Positions 27,752 through 37,238 are shown, counted from the first letter of the stretch. The stretch: 64,000 nucleotides of DNA from Lentibacillus cibarius (GCF_005887555.1 NZ_VCIA01000001.1:1612001-1676000); one strand, 5' to 3'. Notes: generated by a model from the letters alone, not told the origin. Program-made: numbers and translations.

Positions 27752-27886
27752 TTATACCTGTAGCCTCTTCTGTGATTCTTCTTTGTATTTCTCATAAACC
27801 CATCGCAGGAAGACAAGCTCTTTCTCTTGAAGTTTTCGGCCGAGCTGTTTTTCTGTGTCCTCCCGCACCTTCAGCAGATTATCCAT
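27752..27886 (-). CDS. Small 44-residue charged protein
   Basis: The frame encodes 44 residues starting MDNLLKVREDTEKQLGRKL and ending YKEESQKRLQV. It is highly charged and probably helical, possibly a short coiled coil. GGGGGATGCAGCGTT upstream of the ATG gives a usable ribosome site, and a good terminator follows. Its start overlaps the end of the next upstream small ORF (ATGGATAA), suggesting coupled translation. I do not recognise the family. Confidence 0.6.
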   Translation of the reverse strand: MDNLLKVREDTEKQLGRKLQEKELVFLRWVYEKYKEESQKRLQV

Positions 27887-28016
27887 AACGCTGCATCCCC
27901 CCTATAATGCTGTCACCGTTGCGGATCCTTTTACTCATTGTATCGTTAATGGTGCCAATAATCAATACGAAAGTGAAAATATACAAAATTAACTGATAAC
28001 CGACACGTTTCAACAT
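27879..28016 (-). CDS. Possible 45-residue single-pass membrane peptide
   Basis: The frame encodes 45 residues, beginning MLKRVGYQLILYIFTFVLII. One hydrophobic helix (about 7-24) is followed by a polar, basic C-terminus. The stop codon overlaps the ATG of the next small gene. No clear Shine-Dalgarno is visible, so the call rests on the membrane pattern, the coupling and the shared terminator. It could be a chance frame. Confidence 0.4.
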   Translation of the reverse strand: MLKRVGYQLILYIFTFVLIIGTINDTMSKRIRNGDSIIGGMQRYG

Positions 28017-28034
28017 TTGGGTTCGAGCGATTTG

Positions 28035-28337
28035 TTATGCTTTTTCGTCAAGTTTCGCTTCGAGTTCGGCCATGCGGGATTCTAGCTTTTTAATGTCATC
28101 TTTTGTGACAAGCCCAAGATCCTTTGCAAGCTCCTGCATCTGCTCTTGACTTCTCGCATTCCATTCTTCCGTTTTTAATTCGCCTTTTTCCGTGAACTCA
28201 TGCAGCATATTTTTGGCCTGGTCCTGTGTTAACTCCCCTTTATCTACTAAAGTCTGTAGCTTCTGTTCTAGCTTTTCCTTCCCGGTTACTGCTACCCCAA
28301 GTCCAAGAAGAAATCCCTTTTTAAAAAAGTCACTCAT
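28035..28337 (-). CDS. Phasin-like small coiled-coil protein
   Basis: A 100-residue protein starting MSDFFKKGFLLGLGVAV, then a helical, charged region with a C-terminal coiled coil (KKLESRMAELEAKLDEKA). This matches the COG3937 type, often labelled polyhydroxyalkanoate synthesis regulator phasin. In Bacillus such proteins are common even without PHA genes, and none of those are in the window, so the function is open. AAAAGGAG precedes ATG 28337. Confidence 0.7.
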   Translation of the reverse strand: MSDFFKKGFLLGLGVAVTGKEKLEQKLQTLVDKGELTQDQAKNMLHEFTEKGELKTEEWNARSQEQMQELAKDLGLVTKDDIKKLESRMAELEAKLDEKA

Positions 28338-28602
28338 TTTTAAGTCTCCTTTTCCGAGTTTTGTTTAAGCTAATCATTTAAAATTTCCCTATTTATTAGT
28401 AAGTTAAACATAAACCATACAATAAAACAAAGAATTTCAAGAAACGGACACTATTATTCTACGATTCAAGGTGGACATTTATGCACTTTTAATATTTTTT
28501 CTCCCTATCTATGTCGAAAAAACAGATATGCATAATTATACTGGTCAGAAATAATCAAGTCCTTTATACTTAAAAGAAAGTCGCTTATTTAGGGGGAGCT
28601 TC

Positions 28603-29952
28603 ATGGGGAAACGAACCTATCAACTAACAGATCATTTAAAATTCCTTATTCCATCGCTGCTAGGCATTTTCCTGTTCATGACCCCGGTCAGTACCGGTGA
28701 TGGAATGACCATTCCGATTGCAGTCATGGCCGGCTGGGTGGAGTCACTGCTTAAGGATCAGCTTTCAGCTATTATGATGGTTATTATTATCGTTACAGCA
28801 ATCTTGACCGTGCTCGCTAAAATAATAGGACCTGATGCCTTTAGGCGGACACCTTTTTTTCAGCAGCTATTTTATACAAGTAGCTTTTGGACCGTGACAC
28901 GGGTGCTTGCGGCAGTATTTGCCGTAATGGTATTTTTCCGTATCGGGCCGGCTGCTATTTATAGCGATGCCACCGGACAAATGCTTCTGGGAGATTTATT
29001 GCACGTATTGTTTGCCGTTTTTTTATTTGCAGGACTGTTTTTGCCGTTATTAATGAATTACGGGCTGTTGGATTTATTTGGAACGTTGATGACCAAGATT
29101 ATGCGACCATTATTCAAACTGCCCGGCCGTTCGTCCGTTGACTCGCTTGCCTCATGGGTTGGTGACGGGACAATTGGCGTATTAATGACGAGTAAGCAGT
29201 ATGAGGATGGTTATTATACAAAGCGGGAAGCAGCCGTGATCGGTACGACTTTTTCCATCGTTTCCATTACATTCACATTAGTTGTTGTCAGTGAAGTAGG
29301 GCTCGGTGACATGTTCATCCCGTTTTATCTGACAGTAATCGCAGCCGGATTTATCGCGGCACTAATAATGCCACGAATTCCTCCACTGTCCCGGAAAGCA
29401 GACACATACATCACCGAAACGTCTGGTGGCATTAAGGAAGAAATTCCTGCAGGCTATAACAGTCTGACCTATGGCTATAAGAAGGCATTAGATAGAGCAA
29501 AAGGGGAAACAAGTATTTATAAACTCTTTAAAGAAGGCGCCCAAAATGTTCTGGACATGTGGATGGGAGTTGCGCCGATTGTTATGGCATTCGGCCTTGT
29601 TGCCTTAATCTTTGCAGAGCATACGCCCCTTTTTAGCTGGCTTGGCCTGCCGTTCATCCCACTTTTGGAACTGATGCAAGTTCCATTTGCTCAGGAAGCA
29701 TCCGAAACAATCCTGATTGGGTTTGCCGATATGTTTTTACCAGCCATTATTGGATCTACCATTGAGGCGGAAATAACAAGATTTATCATCGCAGCACTAT
29801 CGGTCACACAGCTAATTTATTTATCGGAAGTCGGAGGACTGCTGCTCGGTTCCAAAGTACCTGTTTCTTTTAAAGATCTGGCTATCATATTTTTGCAGCG
29901 GACGCTGATTACACTGCCAATCATCACGCTGTTCGCACATTTCATATTTTAA
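28603..29952 (+). CDS. YjiH family membrane protein (nucleoside-recognition GATE domain)
   Basis: A 449-residue integral membrane protein with about ten hydrophobic segments. Recognised as YjiH-like by the repeated gate-type segments (FMTPVSTGDGMTIPIAV near the start; SLASWVGDGTIGVLMTSKQY; AQEASETILIGFADMFLPAI). The polar residues within these helices are typical of nucleoside-recognition/gate proteins. No substrate is established for this family. ATG 28603 follows AGGGGGAG. It is a single gene with its own terminator. Confidence 0.85.
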   Translation: MGKRTYQLTDHLKFLIPSLLGIFLFMTPVSTGDGMTIPIAVMAGWVESLLKDQLSAIMMVIIIVTAILTVLAKIIGPDAFRRTPFFQQLFYTSSFWTVTRVLAAVFAVMVFFRIGPAAIYSDATGQMLLGDLLHVLFAVFLFAGLFLPLLMNYGLLDLFGTLMTKIMRPLFKLPGRSSVDSLASWVGDGTIGVLMTSKQYEDGYYTKREAAVIGTTFSIVSITFTLVVVSEVGLGDMFIPFYLTVIAAGFIAALIMPRIPPLSRKADTYITETSGGIKEEIPAGYNSLTYGYKKALDRAKGETSIYKLFKEGAQNVLDMWMGVAPIVMAFGLVALIFAEHTPLFSWLGLPFIPLLELMQVPFAQEASETILIGFADMFLPAIIGSTIEAEITRFIIAALSVTQLIYLSEVGGLLLGSKVPVSFKDLAIIFLQRTLITLPIITLFAHFIF

Positions 29953-29988
29953 AAGAAGATACATTAGGCGGGCATCATCACGCCAAAC

Positions 29989-30026
29989 AAAACACCCGGA
30001 TTGATTAAACCACCGGGTGTTTTTGT
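29989..30026 (+). terminator. Terminator of the yjiH-like gene
   Basis: AACACCCGG and CCGGGTGTT form a 9-bp stem with a 13-nt loop, followed by TTTTGTTGTTTT. Confidence 0.88.
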
Positions 30027-30057
30027 TGTTTTATCTGGCTTTAACGGGGATAAATAG

Positions 30058-30110
30058 CCCGGCCCGGGGAGGAAAGTCGCGCGGCACAGGGCAAAACTCG
30101 CACTTTACGG
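30058..30110 (+). repeat. Short GC-rich CGCG repeat after the yjiH-like gene
   Basis: Two units (GGAAAGTCGCGCGGCACAGG and GCAAAACTCGCACTTTACGG) 20 bp apart. They lie after the terminator of the + strand gene, read in its direction, and run into the 3-prime end of the convergent gene. Confidence 0.6.
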
Positions 30111-30941
30111 TAGTGGGCGAAAGTGAAGGTTGGTTTCCTTTACTATTTTTTCAGTTGCCAGTGCTGTGTTTTTGGGAATTTCTTTGTCCGGTAATTCCTC
30201 TTTTTCTGCCCGTTGAACCAACTCTTTGTCATAACCAAGCGATTCCGCCATTCGTCGCATAAACGAATAAAAACTTGCCCTTTGATTAGGCCCGGCATGA
30301 TAAACACCTGTCAATTCGTTCATTGCAAATGCCTTCACCGCAGCAGCCAGGTCGTCCACATGCACAAACGTTCGAATTAAGTCATCGCGATAAGCGGTCG
30401 TCTCCCCTTGGCGTAGTGATGTGAGCAATTGATTGGTACGTTCATCTCGCTTGCCGAGGCTATTTTTTCCGTAAATTGGGCCAGCCCGTAAAATCACGCA
30501 ATTTATCAGATCATTTCTAATAAAACGCTCAGCCTTCACTTTTGCATTGGCATAGGTGCTTAACACATGTTCGTCGGGAAGTTTTGTAATCACACTATCC
30601 TCTGTATATGGACCATACCCATCTGCAAATACAAAGTCCGTTGAGATATACACCAGTTTTGTTTCTGGTGATAAATGATTGATTAGATGCAGCAGCCCCT
30701 CGTTGATTAACTCGTCTTCATAAGGGCCACTCATAACAGACCAGACAACAGCATCCGGCTGAATTTGTTTAAAAAATGCTGAAAATGATTCTGGCTCGTT
30801 TACATCAAGTTTATACAGATCATCGAACATGCCCGGATCGTCCAGATAGGTACCTATCACCTCCGTCTGTGGGTCGTTTTTCAACAATTGATAGATTGCC
30901 GAACCTGCATAGCCACTTGCGCCAAATACAATTATCTTCAT
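30105..30941 (-). CDS. NAD(P)-dependent sugar-nucleotide-type protein (RmlD-like extended SDR)
   Basis: A 278-residue extended short-chain dehydrogenase. The N-terminal Rossmann motif is VFGASGYAGSAI (GxxGxxG), and STDFVFADGYGPYTED and the YANAKVKAE (YxxxK) active site are followed by ILRAGPIYGKNSLG. This is most like dTDP-4-dehydrorhamnose reductase relatives, but the other rhamnose genes are missing, so the substrate is unknown. ATG 30941 has AAAGG nine bases upstream; the GTG at 30950 overlaps that site. Confidence 0.8.
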   Translation of the reverse strand: MKIIVFGASGYAGSAIYQLLKNDPQTEVIGTYLDDPGMFDDLYKLDVNEPESFSAFFKQIQPDAVVWSVMSGPYEDELINEGLLHLINHLSPETKLVYISTDFVFADGYGPYTEDSVITKLPDEHVLSTYANAKVKAERFIRNDLINCVILRAGPIYGKNSLGKRDERTNQLLTSLRQGETTAYRDDLIRTFVHVDDLAAAVKAFAMNELTGVYHAGPNQRASFYSFMRRMAESLGYDKELVQRAEKEELPDKEIPKNTALATEKIVKETNLHFRPLP

Positions 30942-31027
30942 TGCTTTCACCTTTCCTTTCCCAGATTGATAGTTTTACTGACCGGTCCACTTGTTCAGAA
31001 ATGCAGCATGTGATCTGCTCAATCCTC

Positions 31028-32041
31028 CTATGCGCTCTTACTTGGCCGATTTTGTCTGTAACCGTTGCCCCGTTTCAGCATTGCTATTTTTCCTTCTACC
31101 AATGGCTGCCAAACACCCAGAACCGGCTTACTTGCGAGTATAAACACAATGCCAGCAGCAACCATGGCTAGCCCGAGAACGTCCATAACGTGATGAACGG
31201 CAAACAGATCTGCTTTTCGGAATAGCTGGATAAAAAATCCATGCAATAAATAAACATATAACGTGCGCCTGCCTAAATAAGTGAGCCGGCCGTGTCTGGA
31301 TGGAACCCATGCCAGCACACTAGCAGCCATCAATCCGGACGTGACATAAACTAGTAATCTTGCAAATATTCCTAAATCAGGCATACCCAAATCATTATAT
31401 GACTTGGAAGCAAGCAGCCAACCCGAATTGAAATCAGGCGCCAAATAAATGGCCGCTCCAATGACGGACATGACAACAAGTGCAGCAATTCGCACCCGCA
31501 GTCGCCTCAACCATCCCAATTGCTCGTTCGTCATCCAGTAGCCAAGAAGGAAAAATGGAAAAAACACAAACGTCCTTGACAAGCTAAACGTATGCCCAAT
31601 TTCACCGAATAAGCCGACAATCAGACCAACGCCGACCGAAATAGCGATCCCCATCCCGGCAGGCACCCTTTTAAATAAAATCAACAGCATATGCCAGCTG
31701 AACAAACTAAACAAAAACCATAACGACCAATGCGGATAAAACATACCCGCCTGCCAGCTTCCCTTCCCAATTAAAAAGAAATAACCTGTATAAACCATTT
31801 GAAATATAACGTACGGGAGCAGCAGCTTTTTCATCAAGCCCGTAATATAAGTTATGTTCCCTGAACCTTTAGCAAAAAAACCTGACAGAAAAATAAATGC
31901 CGGCATATGAAACGTGTAAATCCATAAATACAATGTGTTCATTCCTGTCGACGCTGCTGTAAATGGCTGAATAACGTGACCAAACACAACCAAATAAACA
32001 AGCAGCAATTTCGCATTATCTACATAAGCATTCCGTTTCAT
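31028..32041 (-). CDS. Membrane acyltransferase (acyltransferase-3 / OafA-like)
   Basis: A 337-residue integral membrane protein with about ten hydrophobic segments. The family start is clear (YVDNAKLLLVYLVVFGHVIQPF, with the conserved His) followed by YTFHMPAFIFLSGFF. Such proteins O-acylate sugars or cell wall polymers. No partner SGNH domain is fused, and the substrate is unknown. The upstream frame to 32077 lacks support; ATG 32041 follows AAAGGGTGTGGGG. It is 87 bp upstream of the SDR-type gene on the same strand and might be linked in an envelope sugar function (inference). Confidence 0.82.
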   Translation of the reverse strand: MKRNAYVDNAKLLLVYLVVFGHVIQPFTAASTGMNTLYLWIYTFHMPAFIFLSGFFAKGSGNITYITGLMKKLLLPYVIFQMVYTGYFFLIGKGSWQAGMFYPHWSLWFLFSLFSWHMLLILFKRVPAGMGIAISVGVGLIVGLFGEIGHTFSLSRTFVFFPFFLLGYWMTNEQLGWLRRLRVRIAALVVMSVIGAAIYLAPDFNSGWLLASKSYNDLGMPDLGIFARLLVYVTSGLMAASVLAWVPSRHGRLTYLGRRTLYVYLLHGFFIQLFRKADLFAVHHVMDVLGLAMVAAGIVFILASKPVLGVWQPLVEGKIAMLKRGNGYRQNRPSKSA

Positions 32042-32207
32042 TCCCCACACCCTTTGCGCTTTAATCATGCTGTTCAAACCATATATACCCGTTTTACTAC
32101 AGCATTACGACAGGTGGACACCGCTTTTTGATGATTGTTAATGGAATGTAAGTGGAATGTAACCATCGGAAAAATTTTGTAAACTTGTAGGGACTCGTGA
32201 AACCCGG

Positions 32208-32330
32208 CTGGAGGTCGCGCGCATTGGGGCGAAACTCGCGCGATAACGGGAAAAGTCGCGCGGCACAGGCACAAACTCGCGCGAAAACCAGAAAAGTCGC
32301 GCGACCCGAGCCCAAACTCGCGCGATAATC
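32208..32330 (+). repeat. GC-rich 20/21-bp repeat array downstream of ku
   Basis: Six units with exact alternation: AAACTCGCGCGATAACGGGA, AAAGTCGCGCGGCACAGGCA(C) and so on, spaced 21, 20, 21, 20, 21 bp. Units ending in A-rich and in GC-rich spacers alternate, giving a 41-bp higher-order repeat. Unlike the other copies it runs against the direction of the adjacent 3-prime end (ku, minus strand). Confidence 0.88.
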
Positions 32331-32353
32331 TAATCGGTCTTCCTATCCCACGT

Positions 32354-33196
32354 TTATTTGGCGACTTTTTTCTTTGGGGCTGTTTTTTTGGCGGTCTTCC
32401 GTTTTGGTTTTGTCTTTTTATCGTCCTGGGCTCGGTCAAGCGACTTTTGCAAGGCGTCCATCAGATTGGTAACATTGTCGGGTTTTGGTTTTTCCTGAGC
32501 GGTTGTAACCTCGTCTTGATCTTTCTTTTCTTCAATCAGCTCCAGCAGCGCCGTGCGATATTCATCTTTGTATTTTTCCGGATCAAATGTTGCAGACAGT
32601 TGGTCAATCAGCATCTTTGCCGTATCCAATTCTTTTTCATCTGCATTATCTGCTTCCGGCACATTCGGGACATCCTTTACATCGCGGACTTCATCCGGAT
32701 AATGAATCGTTTCGGCGACAAGAGTATTTTCATAAATGCGGATAACAGCCAATTGTTCTTTAGAGCGGATCATCATTTTGGCAACGCCGATTTTTCCGGT
32801 ATCCTTCAATGCCGAGCGAAGAAGTCCATACGATTTTGCCCCGCCTTCATCTGGTGATAAGTAATAGCTTTTTTCAAAATAAATCGGGTCTATTTCGTCC
32901 AATTCGACAAAGTCCATGATTTCTACTGCTTTATCTTTTTGCTCCTTTTTGAGGTTCTCCAGCTCCTCATCGTCAAGCACAACAAATTTATTCTTGGCGT
33001 ATTCGTATGCTTTCACAACCTCGTCATTTTCCACTTCCCGGTCACAGTTCGGGCAGACGCGCTCATATTTAATCGGTGTTTCGCATTCTTTATGGAGATT
33101 GCGCAATTTCACGTCTTTGTTTTCGGTTGCGGCGTGCATTTTCACCGGAATATTGACAAGTCCGAAGCTAATCGTTCCTTTCCACATCGTATGCAT
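32354..33196 (-). CDS. ku: DNA end-binding protein Ku
   Basis: Bacterial Ku homodimer binds double-strand ends and recruits LigD for non-homologous end joining. The 280-residue protein has the core barrel (WKGTISFGLVNIPVKMHAA at the start, VCPNCDREV with the CxxC pair near residue 48, FVELDEIDPIYFEKSYYL near 117) and a lysine-rich C-terminal tail (KKTKPKRKTAKKTAPKKKVAK) typical of DNA-binding extensions. GGAGG precedes ATG 33196. It is divergent from ligD, 180 bp away, completing a two-gene NHEJ system. In B. subtilis the genes are forespore-expressed; no clear sigma-G promoter could be assigned here. Confidence 0.95.
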   Translation of the reverse strand: MHTMWKGTISFGLVNIPVKMHAATENKDVKLRNLHKECETPIKYERVCPNCDREVENDEVVKAYEYAKNKFVVLDDEELENLKKEQKDKAVEIMDFVELDEIDPIYFEKSYYLSPDEGGAKSYGLLRSALKDTGKIGVAKMMIRSKEQLAVIRIYENTLVAETIHYPDEVRDVKDVPNVPEADNADEKELDTAKMLIDQLSATFDPEKYKDEYRTALLELIEEKKDQDEVTTAQEKPKPDNVTNLMDALQKSLDRAQDDKKTKPKRKTAKKTAPKKKVAK

Positions 33197-33376
33197 AGGG
33201 ACTGCCTCCTTTTTTCAATTTTTACTGGCAGAAGTAAGTCACGTCCGTCCCACGTACCGGACGTGCTGAATGGAGCCGGCCAGCGACCTTTGTTCTATAG
33301 TTTGTGAATAAGGGAAAAATTTATCCTAATAAATCGCGCTGATTGGAGGCAACGTAACAGCAAGGAGTGTGGTTGG

Positions 33377-35179
33377 ATGGATGTCATGAAGCCGATAGCC
33401 AGTAAAAAATTACCACTTGGCGACGACTGGGTGTATGAAACAAAATATGACGGGTTCCGTTGTCTGCTGCAATGGGAAAAAGATTCGGTTAAACTCATCA
33501 GTAGAAAACACACGGATTTGACAGCTAATTTTCCCGAAATCGTTGCAGCTTGCCTAACGCAGCAGCCATTGGTCGAGGAGCTTTTGCCGCTAACGATCGA
33601 CGGGGAGCTCGTTGTCCTAAACAATGCGCACCAGGCCAATTTTTCCTTACTTCAACAACGCGGTCGGATGAAAAATAACGACCGGATTGCGCGAGCCTCA
33701 TCCGAACGCCCGGTAAGTTTTATGGCATTTGATCTGCTTTTGGAGGCGGGCAATTCGCTGACGGGAGAATCCTTGGAACAACGGAAGCGGCGGTTAAAAA
33801 AGTTGTTTGGTGGTGCCAACCAGTTAGGTGATCTTATTTATCTTGTCCCATTTTTGACCGATGCAGATGCAGCGTGGAGGAAAATGGATCACTATAAAGG
33901 GGAAGGTCTTGTTGCGAAACGAAAAACAAGTGTCTATAAACACGCGAAAGACCACCATGACTGGTTTAAAATTAAAAACTGGCGGACGATTACAGCATTT
34001 TTAACCTTTTATCATACGAAAAATGATTACTTTACTGCTGGTGTTTTTCAAGACGGCCAGCCGGTTGAAATCGGGAAATGCAAGCATGGGCTGGATGAGT
34101 CGGAATTCGATGCGTTGCGGCAGTTGTTTGTCACCAATGGGACGAACGAACCGGACGGCTACCGTCTTCCGCCCGCAGTCTGCGCATCTATCCATACATT
34201 GGACTTGGTGTCGGGTGAAATACGCGAACCCTCCTTCCACCGGCTACTTCCGGATATGCATGCAACTGACTGTACAGCAGAAAAAATGACGTTGGATATG
34301 GCCATGCTGCCGGAGACCGTTGAGGCGACCAATACGGAGAAAGTTTTTTGGCCATCTGTAGGAATAACGAAGGGGGACTTACTCGCTTACATGCGGGAGG
34401 TCGCGCCATATATGCTGCCGTTTTTGCAGGACAAGCTGCTCACCATTATCCGCTGTCCGGACGGGGTAGAAGAGGAATCCTTTTTCCAGAAACACTTGCC
34501 GGATTATGCGCCGGATTTTGTCGAAGGTGTGCGTCGTGGCGACCGGGTGCACTTGACCTGTAACAATTTGGACGCACTTATCTGGTTTGCTAATCACGGA
34601 GCCATCGAATATCATATCCCGTTTCAAACAGCCAATCACACACAACCGGATGAGATTGTGTTTGACCTGGACCCGCCTGGACGGGAAGCATTCCATCTGG
34701 CGGTTAAAGCTGCGACATTGCTGAAGCAGCTGCTGGACAACCTTGACCTGATTTCATTTGTCAAAACATCCGGCGGAAAAGGGCTGCAAGTACACATTCC
34801 CATTCCAGCCGGAAGCATGACGTATACGGAAACAGGTATATTCACGCAAGCGATTGCTTGGACGCTTGAACAGGAGTATCCGGACGCCTTCACGACCGAG
34901 CGTTTGAAAGAAAAGCGCGCTGGCCGGTTGTATATCGACTACGTGCAGCACGCGAAAGACAAAACATTAATCGCACCCTATTCCCCTCGAAAATGGGATG
35001 ACGCCACCGTTGCTACACCACTTTTCTGGGCGGAAGTCAATGACAGCCTCGCACCAGACATGTTCAGCATTGCTAATGTTATCGACCGCGTCCGAACAAA
35101 CGGATGTCCGTTCAAAACCTACTTTACCGCCAAACAGCAGCAACCAATCGACAAAATCATCAACATGACCCGGGAGTAA
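33377..35179 (+). CDS. ligD: ATP-dependent DNA ligase / polymerase LigD
   Basis: LigD fills and seals broken ends in NHEJ. The 600-residue protein has the ligase domain first (residues 1-300, adenylated Lys23 in ETKYDGFRCLL, KGEGLVAKR, WFKIKNW) and the archaeo-eukaryotic primase-like polymerase domain second (about 310-600, FDLDPPG with metal-binding aspartates, SGGKGLQVHIPI). No phosphoesterase domain is present, as in B. subtilis LigD. AAGGAG lies upstream of ATG 33377. It is divergent from ku. Confidence 0.95.
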   Translation: MDVMKPIASKKLPLGDDWVYETKYDGFRCLLQWEKDSVKLISRKHTDLTANFPEIVAACLTQQPLVEELLPLTIDGELVVLNNAHQANFSLLQQRGRMKNNDRIARASSERPVSFMAFDLLLEAGNSLTGESLEQRKRRLKKLFGGANQLGDLIYLVPFLTDADAAWRKMDHYKGEGLVAKRKTSVYKHAKDHHDWFKIKNWRTITAFLTFYHTKNDYFTAGVFQDGQPVEIGKCKHGLDESEFDALRQLFVTNGTNEPDGYRLPPAVCASIHTLDLVSGEIREPSFHRLLPDMHATDCTAEKMTLDMAMLPETVEATNTEKVFWPSVGITKGDLLAYMREVAPYMLPFLQDKLLTIIRCPDGVEEESFFQKHLPDYAPDFVEGVRRGDRVHLTCNNLDALIWFANHGAIEYHIPFQTANHTQPDEIVFDLDPPGREAFHLAVKAATLLKQLLDNLDLISFVKTSGGKGLQVHIPIPAGSMTYTETGIFTQAIAWTLEQEYPDAFTTERLKEKRAGRLYIDYVQHAKDKTLIAPYSPRKWDDATVATPLFWAEVNDSLAPDMFSIANVIDRVRTNGCPFKTYFTAKQQQPIDKIINMTRE

Positions 35180-35192
35180 AGACGTGAGAAAG

Positions 35193-35262
35193 ACTCCCCC
35201 GGCCGCGCGACTTTTCCTGTTTTCGCGCGAATTTCGCACCGCGCCGCGAGCGTGTCACCCAC
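35193..35262 (-). repeat. GC-rich CGCG repeat between ligD and the osmC-like gene
   Basis: Units GGCCGCGCGACTTTTCCTGTT, TTCGCGCGAATTTCGCACC and GCGCCGCGAGCGTG follow one another at about 20 bp. On the minus strand they continue directly from the osmC-like stop codon in the common orientation. Confidence 0.75.
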
Positions 35263-35263
35263 T

Positions 35264-35704
35264 TTATTCAACAGTTGCCTGCACTTCTATTTCTACATTG
35301 CCTTTTACGGCGCGGGAGATCATGCAGCTTGATTCGGCTTTTTCGATAAGTTTTTGCAGTTTTGCATATTCCTTCTCACTCGCACCGTCCTGCAAGGCCA
35401 CGTATGGTTTATGGATGATTTTTTTATACGTGAACACACCTTTCGTCACGTCTACTACTCCCTCCGAGTCAAGTGACATTTCCGCAAGCGGTAGTCCGGA
35501 CCGTTCGATCATCGCTGCGAGTGTAATTACATAGCATGTGGCTGCCGCTCCCAATAACATTTCGTCCGGGTTGGTACCCACGCCCGGTCCGTCCATCTCC
35601 GGCGGTATCGAGATTTTCGTCTGCAAATTCCCGGCTGCAATTGATCCGGTACTGTTCCTACCGCCTGGCCAATTCGCTTGTAAATGAAAATGATGCTGTG
35701 CCAT
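35264..35704 (-). CDS. OsmC/Ohr family peroxiredoxin-like protein
   Basis: A 146-residue protein of the OsmC/Ohr fold, with the two redox cysteines in ATCYVITLAAM and in SSCMISRAVKG. It is of the SACOL1771/YhfA-like type rather than classical Ohr. Family members reduce organic or fatty-acid hydroperoxides. ATG 35704 follows AGGAG. It is 10 bp downstream of chrA on the same strand, so the two are likely co-transcribed. That pairing suggests an oxidative or chromate-stress context, which is inference. Confidence 0.83.
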   Translation of the reverse strand: MAQHHFHLQANWPGGRNSTGSIAAGNLQTKISIPPEMDGPGVGTNPDEMLLGAAATCYVITLAAMIERSGLPLAEMSLDSEGVVDVTKGVFTYKKIIHKPYVALQDGASEKEYAKLQKLIEKAESSCMISRAVKGNVEIEVQATVE

Positions 35705-35714
35705 CTGATCACTC

Positions 35715-36896
35715 CTATCCAAATATATAACTCATGCCTGTACCAACAATAACACCAATGATTACAACGAGCCATGCCGGTGCTTTCCAAAAATGTAGCA
35801 GGCCGAACAGCGCTACAGCCAATGCAAAGTCTGCACCATCCGCAACGGAACTGGTAAAAACCGGGTCATACCACGCTGCCAGCAATATACCGACCACACT
35901 GGCGTTCACCCCGGTTAGGACGCCCTGAAAACCGGAACGTTGGCGCAGCTCGGACAAGAAAGGCAGTGCACCGATAAGCAGCAGAAAAGACGGGAAAAAG
36001 ATGGCGAACGTCGCAATAATCGCACCGCCTATACCACTAATCATCGTGCCCAAGTAGCTGGAAAACGTGAACAGCGGCCCAGGAACCGCCTGTGCCATTC
36101 CGTAGCCTGCGAGAAATTCACTACCAGTAAGCATGCCATTCGGCACCACTTCCTGCTCCAAAAGCGGCAGGACGACATGGCCACCACCAAAGACAAGGGA
36201 TCCTACTCGAAAAAAGATATCAGCGAGTGTGACATACAAGTTAGACACCGTTTGGGAAATCAATGGCAAGCCGATAAGTAAGCTTACCAGCACCGCCAAT
36301 GATACCACGCCCTGTTTTTTGCTTATGGGCATAGAAAACGGCTGAACGCGCGGTATAGCTTGATTGGAAAATAGAAAAAATCCCAACATAGCCGCACCAA
36401 TAATGACACCTAGCTGTACCAATGCTGACGGGAAAAGTAACATAACAACAGCCGCCGTCAGCGCAACGGCAATGCGTGGTGTATCAGGGGTCAGCTTTTT
36501 ACCGAGGCCAATAACCGCATGGGCAACAACAGCCACTGCTACTATTTTCAAGCTGGCAATCCAGGCCGCGTCTCCCAGCGAAAAGTTTTGATAGAATAAC
36601 GCAAACAATACAAGTGCGATCACAGAAGGAACGGTAAAGCCGAACCAGGATACAAGTCCTCCTAAAATACCACCACGCAGCATGCCAATCGATATTCCGA
36701 CTTGACTGCTGGCTGGTCCAGGAAGAAACTGGCACAGTGCAATTATGTCCGCATATGTTTTATCATCTAGCCACTTTCGTTTATCAATGTATTCACCTTT
36801 AAAATAACCAAGATGGGCAACTGGACCACCGAACGAGGTTAACCCCAACTTGAGGGCAGCTCCAAGTATTTCTATAAGTGAATGTTGTTTTTGCAT
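35715..36896 (-). CDS. chrA: Chromate transporter (ChrA, long two-domain form)
   Basis: A 393-residue membrane protein with the duplicated CHR domain. The N-terminal copy has LTSFGGPVAHLGYFK and CQFLPGPASSQVGISIG, the C-terminal copy has FGGGHVVLPLLEQE and AQAVPGPLFTFSSYLG. Such proteins export chromate, probably as a symporter with protons. The long single-chain form is complete. AAAGGAG-like sequence precedes ATG 36896. The role in this organism (chromate or another oxyanion) is not shown. Confidence 0.9.
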   Translation of the reverse strand: MQKQHSLIEILGAALKLGLTSFGGPVAHLGYFKGEYIDKRKWLDDKTYADIIALCQFLPGPASSQVGISIGMLRGGILGGLVSWFGFTVPSVIALVLFALFYQNFSLGDAAWIASLKIVAVAVVAHAVIGLGKKLTPDTPRIAVALTAAVVMLLFPSALVQLGVIIGAAMLGFFLFSNQAIPRVQPFSMPISKKQGVVSLAVLVSLLIGLPLISQTVSNLYVTLADIFFRVGSLVFGGGHVVLPLLEQEVVPNGMLTGSEFLAGYGMAQAVPGPLFTFSSYLGTMISGIGGAIIATFAIFFPSFLLLIGALPFLSELRQRSGFQGVLTGVNASVVGILLAAWYDPVFTSSVADGADFALAVALFGLLHFWKAPAWLVVIIGVIVGTGMSYIFG

Positions 36897-37156
36897 CTCT
36901 TTCCTCCTTGGTCTTTTTATCCTAACGTCAAGTTACCACATTTCCTTTAACATGACGATTACACCACAGCGCGAAAAAGATGATAGAAAATGATGACAAA
37001 ATATTGAACAACAAGTGTCGAATTAGCAAAAATGGGCAGTCTAAGAATCCAGATAACTTGCACAACAACTAATCAATCATGCATAGTGGAAGTAGGGATT
37101 TGGGTATTGCGTTATAGTTGACGAAAAACAAATTTCATGTAATAGTTAGTATTGGA

Positions 37157-37171
37157 TTATATAAATTATAA
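37157..37171 (+). promoter_or_regulatory. PerR-like box upstream of ahpC
   Basis: TTATATAAATTATAA matches the Bacillus PerR box (TTATAATNATTATAA) at all but two positions and is palindromic (ATTATA-TAAAT-TATAAT). It lies 68 bp before ahpC and includes a possible -10 (TATAAT, 37167-37172). A TTGACG at 37118-37123 may be an alternative -35. The rest of the 340-bp gap upstream of ahpC shows nothing I can name. Confidence 0.65.
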
Positions 37172-37238
37172 TCTAGAAAAAACATTAGGTTCGAAACAAA
37201 CCATTATACATTATTTCAAAATTAGGAGGAGATTAACT

